Below are positions 1-5,632 of a stretch of 7,750 nt of DNA, in pieces. The position numbers and the translations under genes are program-made. Each line of letters begins with the position of its first letter. The stretch's first letter is position 1. Source of the DNA: Parcubacteria group bacterium (GTDB lineage Bacteria > Patescibacteriota > Minisyncoccia > Minisyncoccales > CG1-02-41-26). Location of the stretch: the NCBI GenBank assembly GCA_013203565.1, contig JABMPZ010000041.1, forward strand, positions 1 to 7,750, written 5' to 3'. Below the pieces are notes generated by a model. It was not told the origin of the DNA. It searched no databases and saw only the letters and a program-made list of their open reading frames with translations.

Positions 1-804
1 GGAATTAATTTAGCTCTTGAACAGGATTTCAATGTAAAAGTAATTGCAATGGAAAAAGACAAAGACCCAGCAGATGTTGTTTCACAGAATCCAGATGATT
101 GGCAAAAAGCTATTGAACAAGCAAAAGAGATAATGGCCTTCTATTTTGATACTGCTCTGAATAGTTTTGACTCAACAACTCCTCAAGGGAAAAAACAAAT
201 TGCTGAAGCACTTTTGTCTCAAATTAAAAAAATATCAAATAATATCTTACAGTTTCATTGGGTTCAGAAATTAAGCAGTATTTTAAATGTTTCAGAAGAA
301 TCCATTTTACAGGAAATAAAAAAGATAAAACCAGATTCAGAGCGTAAGACAAGATATAATGAAAGTAATGTGCCTGTTGCTTCTTTTGCTGATATTACAC
401 CAACACAAGTTAAGTTAAGAAGAATTCTTTTAGCTGAAAGAATGTTAGGCTCTATTTTGCAACATAAAGAAAGCAGAGAATTAATTAACGACGACCTTGT
501 TTCTGTTTGTCCGGCTAATATAGCGAGTATTTTATGTGCCCTTAAACAGAATCAAGAACAAGGGCTTGACCAGTATTTAAAAAAGATTTTTGATAACTGT
601 GCTTTTCAATCAGAAATTGATGAATCAGATGAGCCAGAAAAAGAAGTAAAACTTTGTTCTAATTTTTTAATAAAACTTTCTTTACAGAGTCAGTTAAAAG
701 ATATTTCAGAAAAGATAAAGCAAGAAGAACAGAAGTCTGATTCAAAAATACTTATTTTTTTAATTCAACAATTTAATGAGTTAGTAAAACAAGTTAAATC
801 ATAA
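1..804 (+). CDS. dnaG: DNA primase DnaG, C-terminal part (5' end outside window)
   Basis: Frame 1 is open from the first base, and 267 residues are visible. DnaG makes the RNA primers for lagging-strand replication at the fork. The segment opens with GINLALEQDFNVKVIAMEKD followed by KDPADVV, which matches the end of the Toprim catalytic domain (the conserved acidic DP-D segment). A helical stretch follows (about visible residues 30-120, with YFDTAL and FHWVQKLSSILNVSEESI) that is typical of the end of the primase core. The last 130 residues or so form a charged helical domain in the position of the DnaB-interacting C-terminal domain. An internal ATG at base 49 is not the start, because family sequence continues upstream of it. 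The stop TAA lies 5 bases before rpoD, the classic dnaG-rpoD order of the macromolecular synthesis operon, so the two are probably co-transcribed. Identification is from recognised sequence and context, not a search. Confidence 0.93.
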   Translation, partial: GINLALEQDFNVKVIAMEKDKDPADVVSQNPDDWQKAIEQAKEIMAFYFDTALNSFDSTTPQGKKQIAEALLSQIKKISNNILQFHWVQKLSSILNVSEESILQEIKKIKPDSERKTRYNESNVPVASFADITPTQVKLRRILLAERMLGSILQHKESRELINDDLVSVCPANIASILCALKQNQEQGLDQYLKKIFDNCAFQSEIDESDEPEKEVKLCSNFLIKLSLQSQLKDISEKIKQEEQKSDSKILIFLIQQFNELVKQVKS

Positions 805-809
805 TTAAA

Positions 810-2069
810 ATGGCAAAAAATAAAATAAAAATTAAAACTTCAGTTCCAAAGAAAAACACAAGGTCTTCTTCTGCTATAAAAAAAGCGCCTAAGAAGCCAT
901 TAAATAAAGTAAAAAAGCCAGTAAAGAAAATAAAGCCGAAGCCCAAGGTAAAGCCAGTTAAAAAAACAAAGAAACCACAACGCCGTCGTCGTTCAATAAG
1001 CATAAGAACAGAGAGGAAGATTTTTACAAATGATAAAACAGAAGCCATAATTGCTCGCGGTAAAATAAGGGGTTTTGTTACTACTACTGAAATTTTGCGT
1101 GACTTTCCAGAGTTTGAAAAAGATATCCCTGGTCTTGATTTACTTCACGATAATTTGATTAGTCAAGGGATAAAGGTCTTAGAGAAAAAAGGACTTCTAG
1201 ATATAGATGATGATAATAAACCTAAAACTCTTGCCCAATCTAAGATTGATTCTGTTCAGATGTATTTAAAAGAAATAGGGAGCTTATCAATGATTACAGC
1301 TAAAGTAGAAAAGGACTTGGCTAAACTCATAGAAAAGGGAGACGAAGAAGCAAAAAAGCATTTGGCTCAAGCAAACTTGCGTTTGGTTGTTTCTATTGCT
1401 AAAAAATATATTGGCCGTTCTCCAAACCTTACTTTACTTGATTTAATTCAAGAAGGTAATCTTGGTCTTTTTCGCGCTGTTGAGAAGTTTGACTGGAGAA
1501 AGGGGTATAAGTTTTCAACCTATGCTACTTGGTGGATAAGACAAGCAATTACAAGGGCCTTAGCTGACCAATCAAGAACTATCCGTATCCCTGTTCATAT
1601 GGTAGAAACAATCAGTAAGTATGAGAAAGTTAGAAAGAAGTTATTACAAACCTTAGGAAGACCCCCTTTACCAGAGGAGATTGCCGCTGAAATGGGGATT
1701 GATGTTGCAAAAGTACATCATTTAAGGAAAATAAAGCAAAAAGCAGTTTCATTAGAAACTCCAGTTGGTGATGATGAAAAAGATAGTGTGTTAGCTGAAT
1801 TCATTAAAGATGAAAAAACCCCACCACCTTCACTTCAAGCTGCAAGAAATCTTTTGAAAGACCGCTTAGCAGAAATATCTATAGATCTCACCCCAAGAGA
1901 GAGAAAGATTTTAGCTTTAAGATTTGGGTTAGATGATGGAGTAACACACACATTAGAAGAAGTAGGAAAAGAGTTTAGCGTAACAAGAGAGCGCATAAGA
2001 CAAATTCAAGCAAAGGCATTAGAAAAACTCAGAAGAGTAAGAGGCCTGAAAAAATTAAAAGATTATTGA
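810..2069 (+). CDS. rpoD: RNA polymerase primary sigma factor RpoD/SigA
   Basis: This 419-aa protein is the housekeeping sigma factor that directs RNA polymerase to -35/-10 promoters. Domains in order: a basic low-complexity tail (about residues 5-62; KKPVKK, KPKPKVKP, RRRR), a region 1.1-like segment (about 68-135), region 1.2 (about 145-180, starting DSVQMYLKEIG), region 2 (about 185-265, with the RLVVSIAKKYIGR and LDLIQEGNLGL cores and the -10 melting segment FSTYATWWIRQAI at 235-247, then TIRIPVHM), region 3 (about 265-340) and region 4 (about 355-413), whose helix-turn-helix VTRERIRQIQAKALEKLR at 391-408 reads the -35 element. All core motifs are intact. No clear Shine-Dalgarno sits before the ATG; translation probably depends on the dnaG stop only 5 bases upstream. 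The Lys/Pro-rich tail is odd beside the usually acidic region 1.1. The stop TGA overlaps the start of the repeat array that follows. Confidence 0.97.
   Translation: MAKNKIKIKTSVPKKNTRSSSAIKKAPKKPLNKVKKPVKKIKPKPKVKPVKKTKKPQRRRRSISIRTERKIFTNDKTEAIIARGKIRGFVTTTEILRDFPEFEKDIPGLDLLHDNLISQGIKVLEKKGLLDIDDDNKPKTLAQSKIDSVQMYLKEIGSLSMITAKVEKDLAKLIEKGDEEAKKHLAQANLRLVVSIAKKYIGRSPNLTLLDLIQEGNLGLFRAVEKFDWRKGYKFSTYATWWIRQAITRALADQSRTIRIPVHMVETISKYEKVRKKLLQTLGRPPLPEEIAAEMGIDVAKVHHLRKIKQKAVSLETPVGDDEKDSVLAEFIKDEKTPPPSLQAARNLLKDRLAEISIDLTPRERKILALRFGLDDGVTHTLEEVGKEFSVTRERIRQIQAKALEKLRRVRGLKKLKDY
888..992 (+). other. Lys/Pro/Arg-rich low-complexity tail within RpoD
   Basis: Codons for RpoD residues 27-61 are dominated by Lys, Pro and Arg (KKPLNKVKKPVKKIKPKPK, then ending QRRRR). 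It resembles the basic tails of histone-H1-like proteins and the Lys/Ala tail of some actinobacterial SigA proteins. It probably forms a disordered, DNA-binding extension; that role is inference. Confidence 0.6.
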
Positions 2070-2103
2070 TCAGTTTATAGTTTATAGTTAATAGTTTATA
2101 GTT
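2069..2103 (+). repeat. Left heptamer array (TTTATAG x4), inverted partner of 2479-2510
   Basis: After ATCAG come four tandem heptamers, TTTATAG, TTTATAG, TTAATAG and TTTATAG. The reverse complement of the array at 2479-2510 gives TCAG followed by TTTTTAG, TTAATAG, TTTGTAG and TTTATAG. With a 7-base gap the two arrays match almost throughout, so they are imperfect inverted repeats around a single gene. The array begins within the last base of the rpoD stop codon and runs directly into the ATG of the next gene. Confidence 0.85.
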
Positions 2104-2469
2104 ATGGATGTTACAAGTTCATATAAGGATTTAAAGGTTTGGCAAAAGTCAATTGATTTAGTTACAGAAGTTTATCGTTTAACAGAGCGTTTCCCTCAAT
2201 CTGAAGTTTATGGTTTGACATCTCAAATGCGGAGAGCCGCTGCTTCTATTCCTTCCAACATAGCGGAAGGTCAGAAAAGAGGGCATCCAAAGGAGTTTGT
2301 GAGATTTTTATACATCAGTTACGGCTCTGGCGCTGAATTGGAAACACAGGTTGAAATATGCAAAAACCTTGAAAAATTAAAGGATTTAGATTATAGTAAA
2401 ATTACTTCTTTATTACAGGAAGTGATGAAAATGTTAAATGGTCTTATCCGTAGTTTAAAAATTGATTAA
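2104..2469 (+). CDS. Four-helix bundle protein (23S rRNA-intervening-sequence / bAvd-like family)
   Basis: This 121-aa protein has the hallmarks of the S23/four-helix-bundle family: YKDLKVWQKSIDLV (7-20), FPQSEVYGLTSQMRRAA (30-46), SIPSNIAEG (48-56) and GSGAELETQ (74-82). Its length is normal for the family (about 115-125 aa). Relatives are encoded in intervening sequences of 23S rRNA genes. The fold is shared with Avd, the accessory protein of diversity-generating retroelements, which forms a basic pentameric barrel that binds nucleic acid and reverse transcriptase. No reverse transcriptase or rRNA gene is nearby, so neither role is shown here, and the function of stand-alone members is unknown. 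There is no Shine-Dalgarno; the start codon abuts the left heptamer array, so the repeat may supply the leader. Confidence 0.9.
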   Translation: MDVTSSYKDLKVWQKSIDLVTEVYRLTERFPQSEVYGLTSQMRRAAASIPSNIAEGQKRGHPKEFVRFLYISYGSGAELETQVEICKNLEKLKDLDYSKITSLLQEVMKMLNGLIRSLKID

Positions 2470-2478
2470 CGGTTTTTT

Positions 2479-2510
2479 CTATAAACTACAAACTATTAAC
2501 TAAAAACTGA
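2479..2510 (-). repeat. Right heptamer array, inverted copy of 2069-2103
   Basis: The plus strand reads CTATAAA, CTACAAA, CTATTAA, CTAAAAA and then CTGA: four heptamers that are the reverse complement, with a few changes, of the left array. The array ends five bases before the tRNA-Asn gene. Confidence 0.85.
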
Positions 2511-2515
2511 TACAT

Positions 2516-2587
2516 TCCGCGGTGGCGCAATGGTAGCGCGAGGCCCTGTTAAGGCTTAGGTTGTAGGTTCGAGTCCTACCCGCGGAG
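2516..2587 (+). tRNA. tRNA-Asn (anticodon GTT)
   Basis: A full cloverleaf can be drawn. The acceptor stem TCCGCGG/CCGCGGA (2516-2522 and 2580-2586) is perfect. The D stem is GCGC/GCGC around AATGGTA. The anticodon stem AGGCC/GGCTT (with one G-T pair) holds loop CTGTTAA with anticodon GTT at 2548-2550. The T stem GTAGG/CCTAC encloses TTCGAGT. The discriminator is G2587, as is usual for tRNA-Asn. CCA is not encoded (CAG follows), so the tail must be added by a nucleotidyltransferase. The last 12 bases overlap the 3' end of the leftward recombinase gene, and the T arm plus acceptor is the likely integration target. Confidence 0.97.
2563..2587. other. Presumed attachment junction (attL) in the 3' end of tRNA-Asn
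   Basis: The recombinase gene terminates inside the tRNA T arm (TAG at 2576-2578 on the minus strand), and the acceptor stem is intact. This is the usual appearance of an element integrated into a tRNA 3' end with the integrase gene next to the junction. The exact crossover dinucleotide cannot be placed without the empty site. Serine integrases need only a very short identity core, so a matching attR may not be visible as a long repeat. Confidence 0.5.
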
Positions 2588-4174
2588 CAGTTCAGCAAAT
2601 TCGGGGTGCAAAACCCTGTTTTTGTTTATGTTTACAGGGAAAACAGATGGTTCGAAAATTTGTTTTTGGGTTTTAGCCAATTTTGCTATTTTCGAACTAT
2701 TAGTAAACTTTACTGCTTCAAAAAGAACTTCAAACGGCTTTGAATAAGTAAAAGACAATCTACTACCGTCTAAAGAGAGATTATCAGAGATAAGGCCAAT
2801 GAGTTGTCTTTTTTCTTCTAAATTGGCTTTCTGGAAGATCTCTTTGGCTCTTTGCGCTAAGTCAAAGATGTTAATGCCTAATTCAAAGTGTTTATTGCCT
2901 GTATTAGAGTGTTTTTCCATACTCCCAGTAATTACATCTTTTTCCTCTGAATACTGCTGAAATTTTCTATCGTAAAAATCTTTATCTATTCTTTCATCTA
3001 ATTTATCATCATAAAGCCGATCAAGTCGTTTCTGTATTTGTTCGTGTCTTTGTTTTAGTTCATTCAAAGTAGAGGAGTGGTAATTTATTTCGTCTTTATG
3101 ACTTTTTTTAAGTTCTCGTCTTATCCAATCAGCTATCCGTTGGTTTTTAATTCGTAAGTTTTCAAACTTTTTTGAAATTTGTGTTTCAAGCTCTGGCTCC
3201 TTGACCCATACTCGTTGTGAGCAGTCCCTGTAATGGTTACAATGCCCGTAAGTGATACCTTTCTGCTTTTCCCAAGTTATCTTGCCTCCACATTCTTTAC
3301 ACTTGATAGACCCCTTAAACAGATAAAAATGTTTTCTATATTTTGGTGTTGTTTTACTTTTTAAAACTTGCTGAACATTATCAAATAATTCTTTGCTTAC
3401 TAATGGCTCTTGTTTGCCCTCATAAATTTTATTATTCCACCTTATTTTGCCATAATAAAATGGGTCAGAAAGTAATTCACCTACTCGACTTTTTGCCAGT
3501 TTGTTATTACCTCTTGTTCTTAATCCCTCCTCATATATTGTTTGTCCAAGCTTTTTGATAGAATAACCACCACCAGAATACTGTGTAAACATTTTTTTAA
3601 TTAAGCCAGCTTTTTCTTTGTCAACAATGTGGATTTTATGTCCTTTCTCGCCAACTGTTTTATAACCAAGTGGGGGTTTAGTTGGCAACCACCCTTGCCT
3701 TATCTTTTCTGCCTGCCCTTTTTTAACCTCTTCTGAAAGGTTATCAATATAGTATTGAGCTACTGAAATCTTGATATTCCAGATAAACTTTTCATTTGAT
3801 TTTGAATCTTTATTCAAAACACAACCTTCTTTTACAAAATGTACTTCTCGTTCAGTATTTCCATTTATCCACTCATTAACAAAAACAGCATCTTTCAAGT
3901 TCCGTGTTAAACGGTCAACTTTTTCACAAACAATAACTTTGATATTGTTTTTTTTCACATAACTCAACATTTCATTAAAAGTTTTTCTCTGATTTTTACC
4001 ACAAGCCGACTCTGCAATAGCAAACTTCCGAGCAACCTCAAAACCTTTCTTTTGAGCATAATCCCCAAGAAGCTTTTCTTGAGAGGGGAGCGAATACCCA
4101 GTATCTTCTTGTTCTCGGGAACTAACCCGAGCAAATAGTATAGTTTTCATATTTTTTGTATTTTCGCTTGACAT
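2576..4174 (-). CDS. Large serine recombinase / site-specific integrase
   Basis: The protein has 532 aa. The N-terminal resolvase domain (about 9-155) carries FARVSSREQ with the nucleophile probably Ser18, and the conserved DRLTR at 87-91. The Recombinase domain (about 160-275) includes GWLPTKPPLGY. A zinc ribbon follows, with C292-x2-C295 and C312-x5-C318. A long charged coiled coil (about 325-415) comes next, then a C-terminal tail. This is the full domain set of large serine integrases, which cut attP and attB as tetramers and exchange strands through a Ser-DNA link. The last codons (ending ELLRG) and the stop read through the antisense of the tRNA-Asn 3' end, so they come from the integration site. 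The start is uncertain: Met1 (4174) has no Shine-Dalgarno and a TATAAA box ends immediately before it, whereas Met9 (4150) also precedes the whole domain. The rightward promoter at 4168-4195 overlaps the 5' end and may interfere with its expression. Confidence 0.95.
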   Translation of the reverse strand: MSSENTKNMKTILFARVSSREQEDTGYSLPSQEKLLGDYAQKKGFEVARKFAIAESACGKNQRKTFNEMLSYVKKNNIKVIVCEKVDRLTRNLKDAVFVNEWINGNTEREVHFVKEGCVLNKDSKSNEKFIWNIKISVAQYYIDNLSEEVKKGQAEKIRQGWLPTKPPLGYKTVGEKGHKIHIVDKEKAGLIKKMFTQYSGGGYSIKKLGQTIYEEGLRTRGNNKLAKSRVGELLSDPFYYGKIRWNNKIYEGKQEPLVSKELFDNVQQVLKSKTTPKYRKHFYLFKGSIKCKECGGKITWEKQKGITYGHCNHYRDCSQRVWVKEPELETQISKKFENLRIKNQRIADWIRRELKKSHKDEINYHSSTLNELKQRHEQIQKRLDRLYDDKLDERIDKDFYDRKFQQYSEEKDVITGSMEKHSNTGNKHFELGINIFDLAQRAKEIFQKANLEEKRQLIGLISDNLSLDGSRLSFTYSKPFEVLFEAVKFTNSSKIAKLAKTQKQIFEPSVFPVNINKNRVLHPEFAELLRG

Positions 4175-4195
4175 ATTTATACAATATGTTATAAT
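4168..4195 (+). promoter_or_regulatory. Perfect-consensus sigma-70 promoter for the rightward orphan operon
   Basis: TTGACA at 4168-4173 and TATAAT at 4190-4195 are separated by 16 bases, and both hexamers match the consensus at 6/6. Transcription would start near 4202, giving a leader of about 75 nt to the gene at 4277. The -35 box lies over the start codon of the leftward recombinase, so the divergent transcription units overlap and could repress each other. Confidence 0.8.
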
Positions 4196-4235
4196 TTATA
4201 TGTAATAAAAGAGGTATATTTAGTCATTAGATATA

Positions 4236-4256
4236 GTCACGTAATAAATTCGTGGC
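4236..4256 (+). other. Leader hairpin upstream of the first orphan gene
   Basis: GTCACG (4236-4241) pairs with CGTGGC (4251-4256), with one G-U pair and a 9-nt AU-rich loop, 7 nt before the Shine-Dalgarno. It may stabilise the transcript or position the ribosome site. No known riboswitch is recognised. Confidence 0.4.
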
Positions 4257-4262
4257 ACAGTA

Positions 4263-4268
4263 AAGGAG
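4263..4268 (+). promoter_or_regulatory. Strong Shine-Dalgarno AAGGAG for the gene at 4277
   Basis: AAGGAG lies 8 nt before ATG 4277, and this spacing favours that start over the in-frame ATG two codons later. dnaG, rpoD and the four-helix-bundle gene show no comparable site. Confidence 0.85.
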
Positions 4269-4276
4269 ATGAAGCG

Positions 4277-4633
4277 ATGAGAATGGATAACCCTGCTTGT
4301 TCAGATGGCATCCAAATGATTACGAATAAAAAGGCGCAGTTATATATTAATACCGTTATTCGTGATCTCATTGATATTCTTCCGGATACAGGAGTATACT
4401 GTTGGAGAACAGCTCATTACTCGGGTAGTATCGCTGAAGTAACATACGAAGGTATTTCAGAGGGTGAGTACGTAGCCTTTGTTGCAGAGCAAGTCGGAGA
4501 TATAGAGGCAAGAGGATTTGTTGTATTTCCAGATAATGCTGGCTCTCTGGCTAATGTTCGAAGAAAGGCGGTAGTAAAGAGAGATGAAAAGAAAGGCGCA
4601 TTCTATTTCGATTTCGAGGATGTGTCAGAGTAA
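4277..4633 (+). CDS. Uncharacterised 118-aa protein, first gene of the orphan operon
   Basis: I do not recognise this protein. It has no signal peptide or membrane segment and looks like a small soluble alpha/beta protein: one predicted helix near the N-terminus (AQLYINTVIRDLIDIL, 21-36), then alternating hydrophobic strands (VYCWRTAHYSG, AEVTYEG, EYVAFVAEQVGD, ARGFVVFPD) and an acidic C-terminus ending FDFEDVSE. Two cysteines are present without a zinc pattern. Its existence as a gene is well supported by the perfect promoter, the AAGGAG site and the second gene behind it with its own strong site. The length and strand-rich pattern could suit an adaptor, immunity or anti-defence protein, but no function can be assigned. 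The gene is followed by a hairpin and then the second operon gene, probably on the same transcript. Confidence 0.85.
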   Translation: MRMDNPACSDGIQMITNKKAQLYINTVIRDLIDILPDTGVYCWRTAHYSGSIAEVTYEGISEGEYVAFVAEQVGDIEARGFVVFPDNAGSLANVRRKAVVKRDEKKGAFYFDFEDVSE

Positions 4634-4664
4634 GTATCTAATTGACGACAATGTTCCTAATATG

Positions 4665-4692
4665 AGCCCGATGGTAATCTAACTGTCGGGCT
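4665..4692 (+). other. Intercistronic hairpin between the two orphan genes
   Basis: AGCCCGA (4665-4671) pairs perfectly with TCGGGCT (4686-4692) around a 14-nt loop. No T run follows, so it is not a standard terminator. Its position 7 nt before the next Shine-Dalgarno suggests RNA stabilisation, processing or modulation of the second gene. Confidence 0.5.
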
Positions 4693-4699
4693 AAACACT

Positions 4700-4704
4700 G
4701 GAGG
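4700..4704 (+). promoter_or_regulatory. Strong Shine-Dalgarno GGAGG for the gene at 4712
   Basis: GGAGG, extended as GGAGGAAAG, lies 7 nt before ATG 4712. It is one of the strongest ribosome sites in the window and fixes the start. Confidence 0.85.
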
Positions 4705-4711
4705 AAAGAAA

Positions 4712-5020
4712 ATGGCGGGATTTTTTAAACCTTTTGAGGGACCGACCCAACTTGGCTTTGTCGTTCAGGAAGAAGAGGGGGGATTTCTGAAACATAATTT
4801 GATATGGTTCGGACATAAAAGTATCAAGAGTACATATGTCCATCCTCAATATGTGCTTCATTATCTTACCCTGATTGCTCAAGACTGGGAAGTCAAACCA
4901 ATGTGGGTTTATGTGGTTACCGGCTACACTGGAAGTCGTGATTTCCATCCTGACCCAATAGAGTTTACTTTCGATTATGAAGAACTGGATAAAAGAATAG
5001 CTACTGTATTAGGGCTATAA
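4712..5020 (+). CDS. Uncharacterised 102-aa aromatic-rich protein, second gene of the orphan operon
   Basis: No family is recognised. The protein is soluble, acidic at its C-terminus and rich in Trp/Tyr/Phe/His: LIWFGHK, STYVHPQYVLHYLTLIAQDW (57-76 region), MWVYVVTGYTG and FTFDYEEL. The pattern suggests a compact alpha/beta fold, with strands around 14-36 and 80-92 and a helix from about 66 to 76. There is no signal peptide or membrane helix. It sits 78 bp behind the first orphan gene, after a 7-bp hairpin. It has its own GGAGG site and is followed by a hairpin terminator, so the two genes form one unit of about 0.9 kb. Being small, paired and inside an apparent integrated element, they could be a toxin-antitoxin, defence or counter-defence pair; this is speculation from layout only. 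Confidence 0.85.
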   Translation: MAGFFKPFEGPTQLGFVVQEEEGGFLKHNLIWFGHKSIKSTYVHPQYVLHYLTLIAQDWEVKPMWVYVVTGYTGSRDFHPDPIEFTFDYEELDKRIATVLGL

Positions 5021-5046
5021 AGCATCTCTGTCCATCTTCGCAACAT

Positions 5047-5082
5047 AGCCCCTCATTCTACGGATTGAGGGTGCTTTTCTAT
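5047..5082 (+). terminator. Intrinsic terminator closing the orphan operon
   Basis: AGCCCCTCA (5047-5055) pairs with TGAGGG-T-GCT (5066-5075): nine base pairs with a single bulged T and a 10-nt loop. It is followed by the T-rich tract TTTTCTATTT. It sits 26 bp after the stop of the second orphan gene and meets the stop of the convergent gene ending at 5079. Confidence 0.8.
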
Positions 5083-5330
5083 TTCAACACTCTAAACTTT
5101 TCCTCAAACTCAATTTTATATACTTTGTTTATTAATTCTTCCCAGTCCAGTCCCTGTTTATCAAACCAAATTTCAAGTTGGTCTAGCTTATCGTATGCCT
5201 CATTTTGCTTTTTCATTTTTACTTCGCTGATACGACCCGAGTGAATCCATTTCTTTTCTATTTTATAAATCTTTTCAAAACAGGAGCGAATAAGCTCAAA
5301 AGCTACTATTTCTGTATTATTTTTAGTCAT
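5079..5330 (-). CDS. Uncharacterised 83-aa charged helical protein
   Basis: The ATG at 5330 is preferred; a TTG at 5342 would add four residues. The ATG overlaps the end of the upstream gene by eight bases (ATGACTAA), pointing to translational coupling, and no separate Shine-Dalgarno is seen. The protein is soluble, highly charged and predicted almost wholly helical: AFELIRSCFEKIYKIEKKW, then KMKKQNEAYDKLDQLEIWFD, then WEELINKVYKIEFEEKF. No catalytic motif, signal peptide or membrane segment is visible, and I do not recognise a family. Its partner gene is also helical, so the two may form a small complex. Its 3' end meets the terminator of the convergent orphan operon. Confidence 0.6.
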   Translation of the reverse strand: MTKNNTEIVAFELIRSCFEKIYKIEKKWIHSGRISEVKMKKQNEAYDKLDQLEIWFDKQGLDWEELINKVYKIEFEEKFRVLK

Positions 5331-5523
5331 AAAAATTATCAAAAGAAGTTTGTTTTTGAGGAGTATCTATAATAGCGCAACTCTGTGGTTGAAGTTTACT
5401 TCGCGATTCAATCGTCTGGAGCAGATCAAAAAAGCCAATCAATTTAGTGCTAATTTCAAAACTTTCTTTGTCAGTTAACTCTTTCTTGTATTCCTCTTTA
5501 AAAATTTCTTTTAACTCTTGCAT
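5323..5523 (-). CDS. Uncharacterised 66-aa protein, first gene of the leftward pair
   Basis: The N-terminal half, MQELKEIFKEEYKKELTDKE followed by SFEISTKLIGFFDLL, resembles a short helical pattern (xxFKxxYKxExGxxLSDxEAxEMxxRLxxLxxxL) that I associate with small hypothetical proteins of bacterial mobile elements. This is memory-based, and the function of that group is not known to me. The C-terminal half is polar and probably disordered. The ATG has no Shine-Dalgarno and an AT-rich leader; a 6-bp inverted repeat (AAGCAA/TTGCTT) lies 37 bp upstream. The stop overlaps the start of the next gene, so the pair is probably one transcript. Confidence 0.6.
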   Translation of the reverse strand: MQELKEIFKEEYKKELTDKESFEISTKLIGFFDLLQTIESRSKLQPQSCAIIDTPQKQTSFDNFYD

Positions 5524-5559
5524 TTTACAAAAAATTAGTTACAATAAAAATGGAGCTTT

Positions 5560-5575
5560 AAGCAATTTATTGCTT
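5560..5575. other. Small inverted repeat AAGCAA-TTTA-TTGCTT
   Basis: A perfect 6-bp inverted repeat with a 4-base spacer lies 37 bp upstream of the ATG at 5523. It could be a regulator-binding site or a weak hairpin in the leader of the leftward gene pair. Confidence 0.3.
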
Positions 5576-5586
5576 ATAAGTTTTCC

Positions 5587-5630
5587 AAAACTAAAAGATT
5601 TCTGCTTCGCGGTGGGGGTCTTTTAGTTTT
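5587..5630 (-). terminator. Terminator hairpin after the possible winged-helix gene
   Basis: AAAACTAAAAGA (5587-5598) pairs perfectly over 12 bp with TCTTTTAGTTTT (5619-5630), around a 20-nt G/C-rich loop. It begins 2 bp beyond the stop codon of the leftward gene at 5633. The A/T-rich arms provide T-rich RNA on both strands, so it could act in either direction. Confidence 0.65.
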
Positions 5631-5632
5631 TA

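Larger units (their letters stand above)
2069..2510 (+). mobile_element. Putative compact insertion unit: four-helix-bundle gene between inverted heptamer arrays
   Basis: The 442-bp unit contains one gene and almost nothing else, bracketed by inverted arrays of four heptamers. It fits exactly between the rpoD stop codon and the tRNA-Asn gene. No transposase and no clear target-site duplication are visible. The outer ends share ATCAGTTT. From memory, four-helix-bundle genes in CPR and Bacteroidetes genomes are often found with TAGTTTATAG-type flanks; I have not verified this here. Mobility is inferred from the architecture. Confidence 0.4.

Noticed and set aside
794..1048. 84-aa minus-strand ORF opposite the start of rpoD
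   Set aside because: It is the antisense shadow of the Lys-rich rpoD tail, giving an artificial Phe/Leu/Ile-rich product. No ribosome site is present, and rpoD is certain.
2614..2639. CCCTGT/ACAGGG inverted repeat near the recombinase 3' end as a terminator
   Set aside because: It lies within recombinase coding sequence before the stop, with only a 6-bp stem and a 14-base loop. It is too weak to list as a terminator.
3343..3962. Plus-strand ORFs at 3343-3558 and 3771-3962 inside the recombinase
   Set aside because: They are antisense shadows of the recombinase, which has complete family domains in the other strand.
4691..4948. 85-aa minus-strand ORF over the second orphan gene
   Set aside because: The plus-strand gene has the GGAGG site, the promoter upstream and the terminator downstream; the minus frame has none of these.
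5331..5342. TTG start at 5342 for the 83-aa gene
   Set aside because: It adds only four residues, has no ribosome site and lengthens the overlap to 20 bases. The ATG at 5330 gives a typical coupled overlap.
5607..5617. CGCGGTGG at 5608-5615 matching the tRNA-Asn 5' acceptor region
   Set aside because: The match is only about 8 bases, matches the tRNA 5' rather than 3' side, and lies in a terminator loop. It is not a credible attR.
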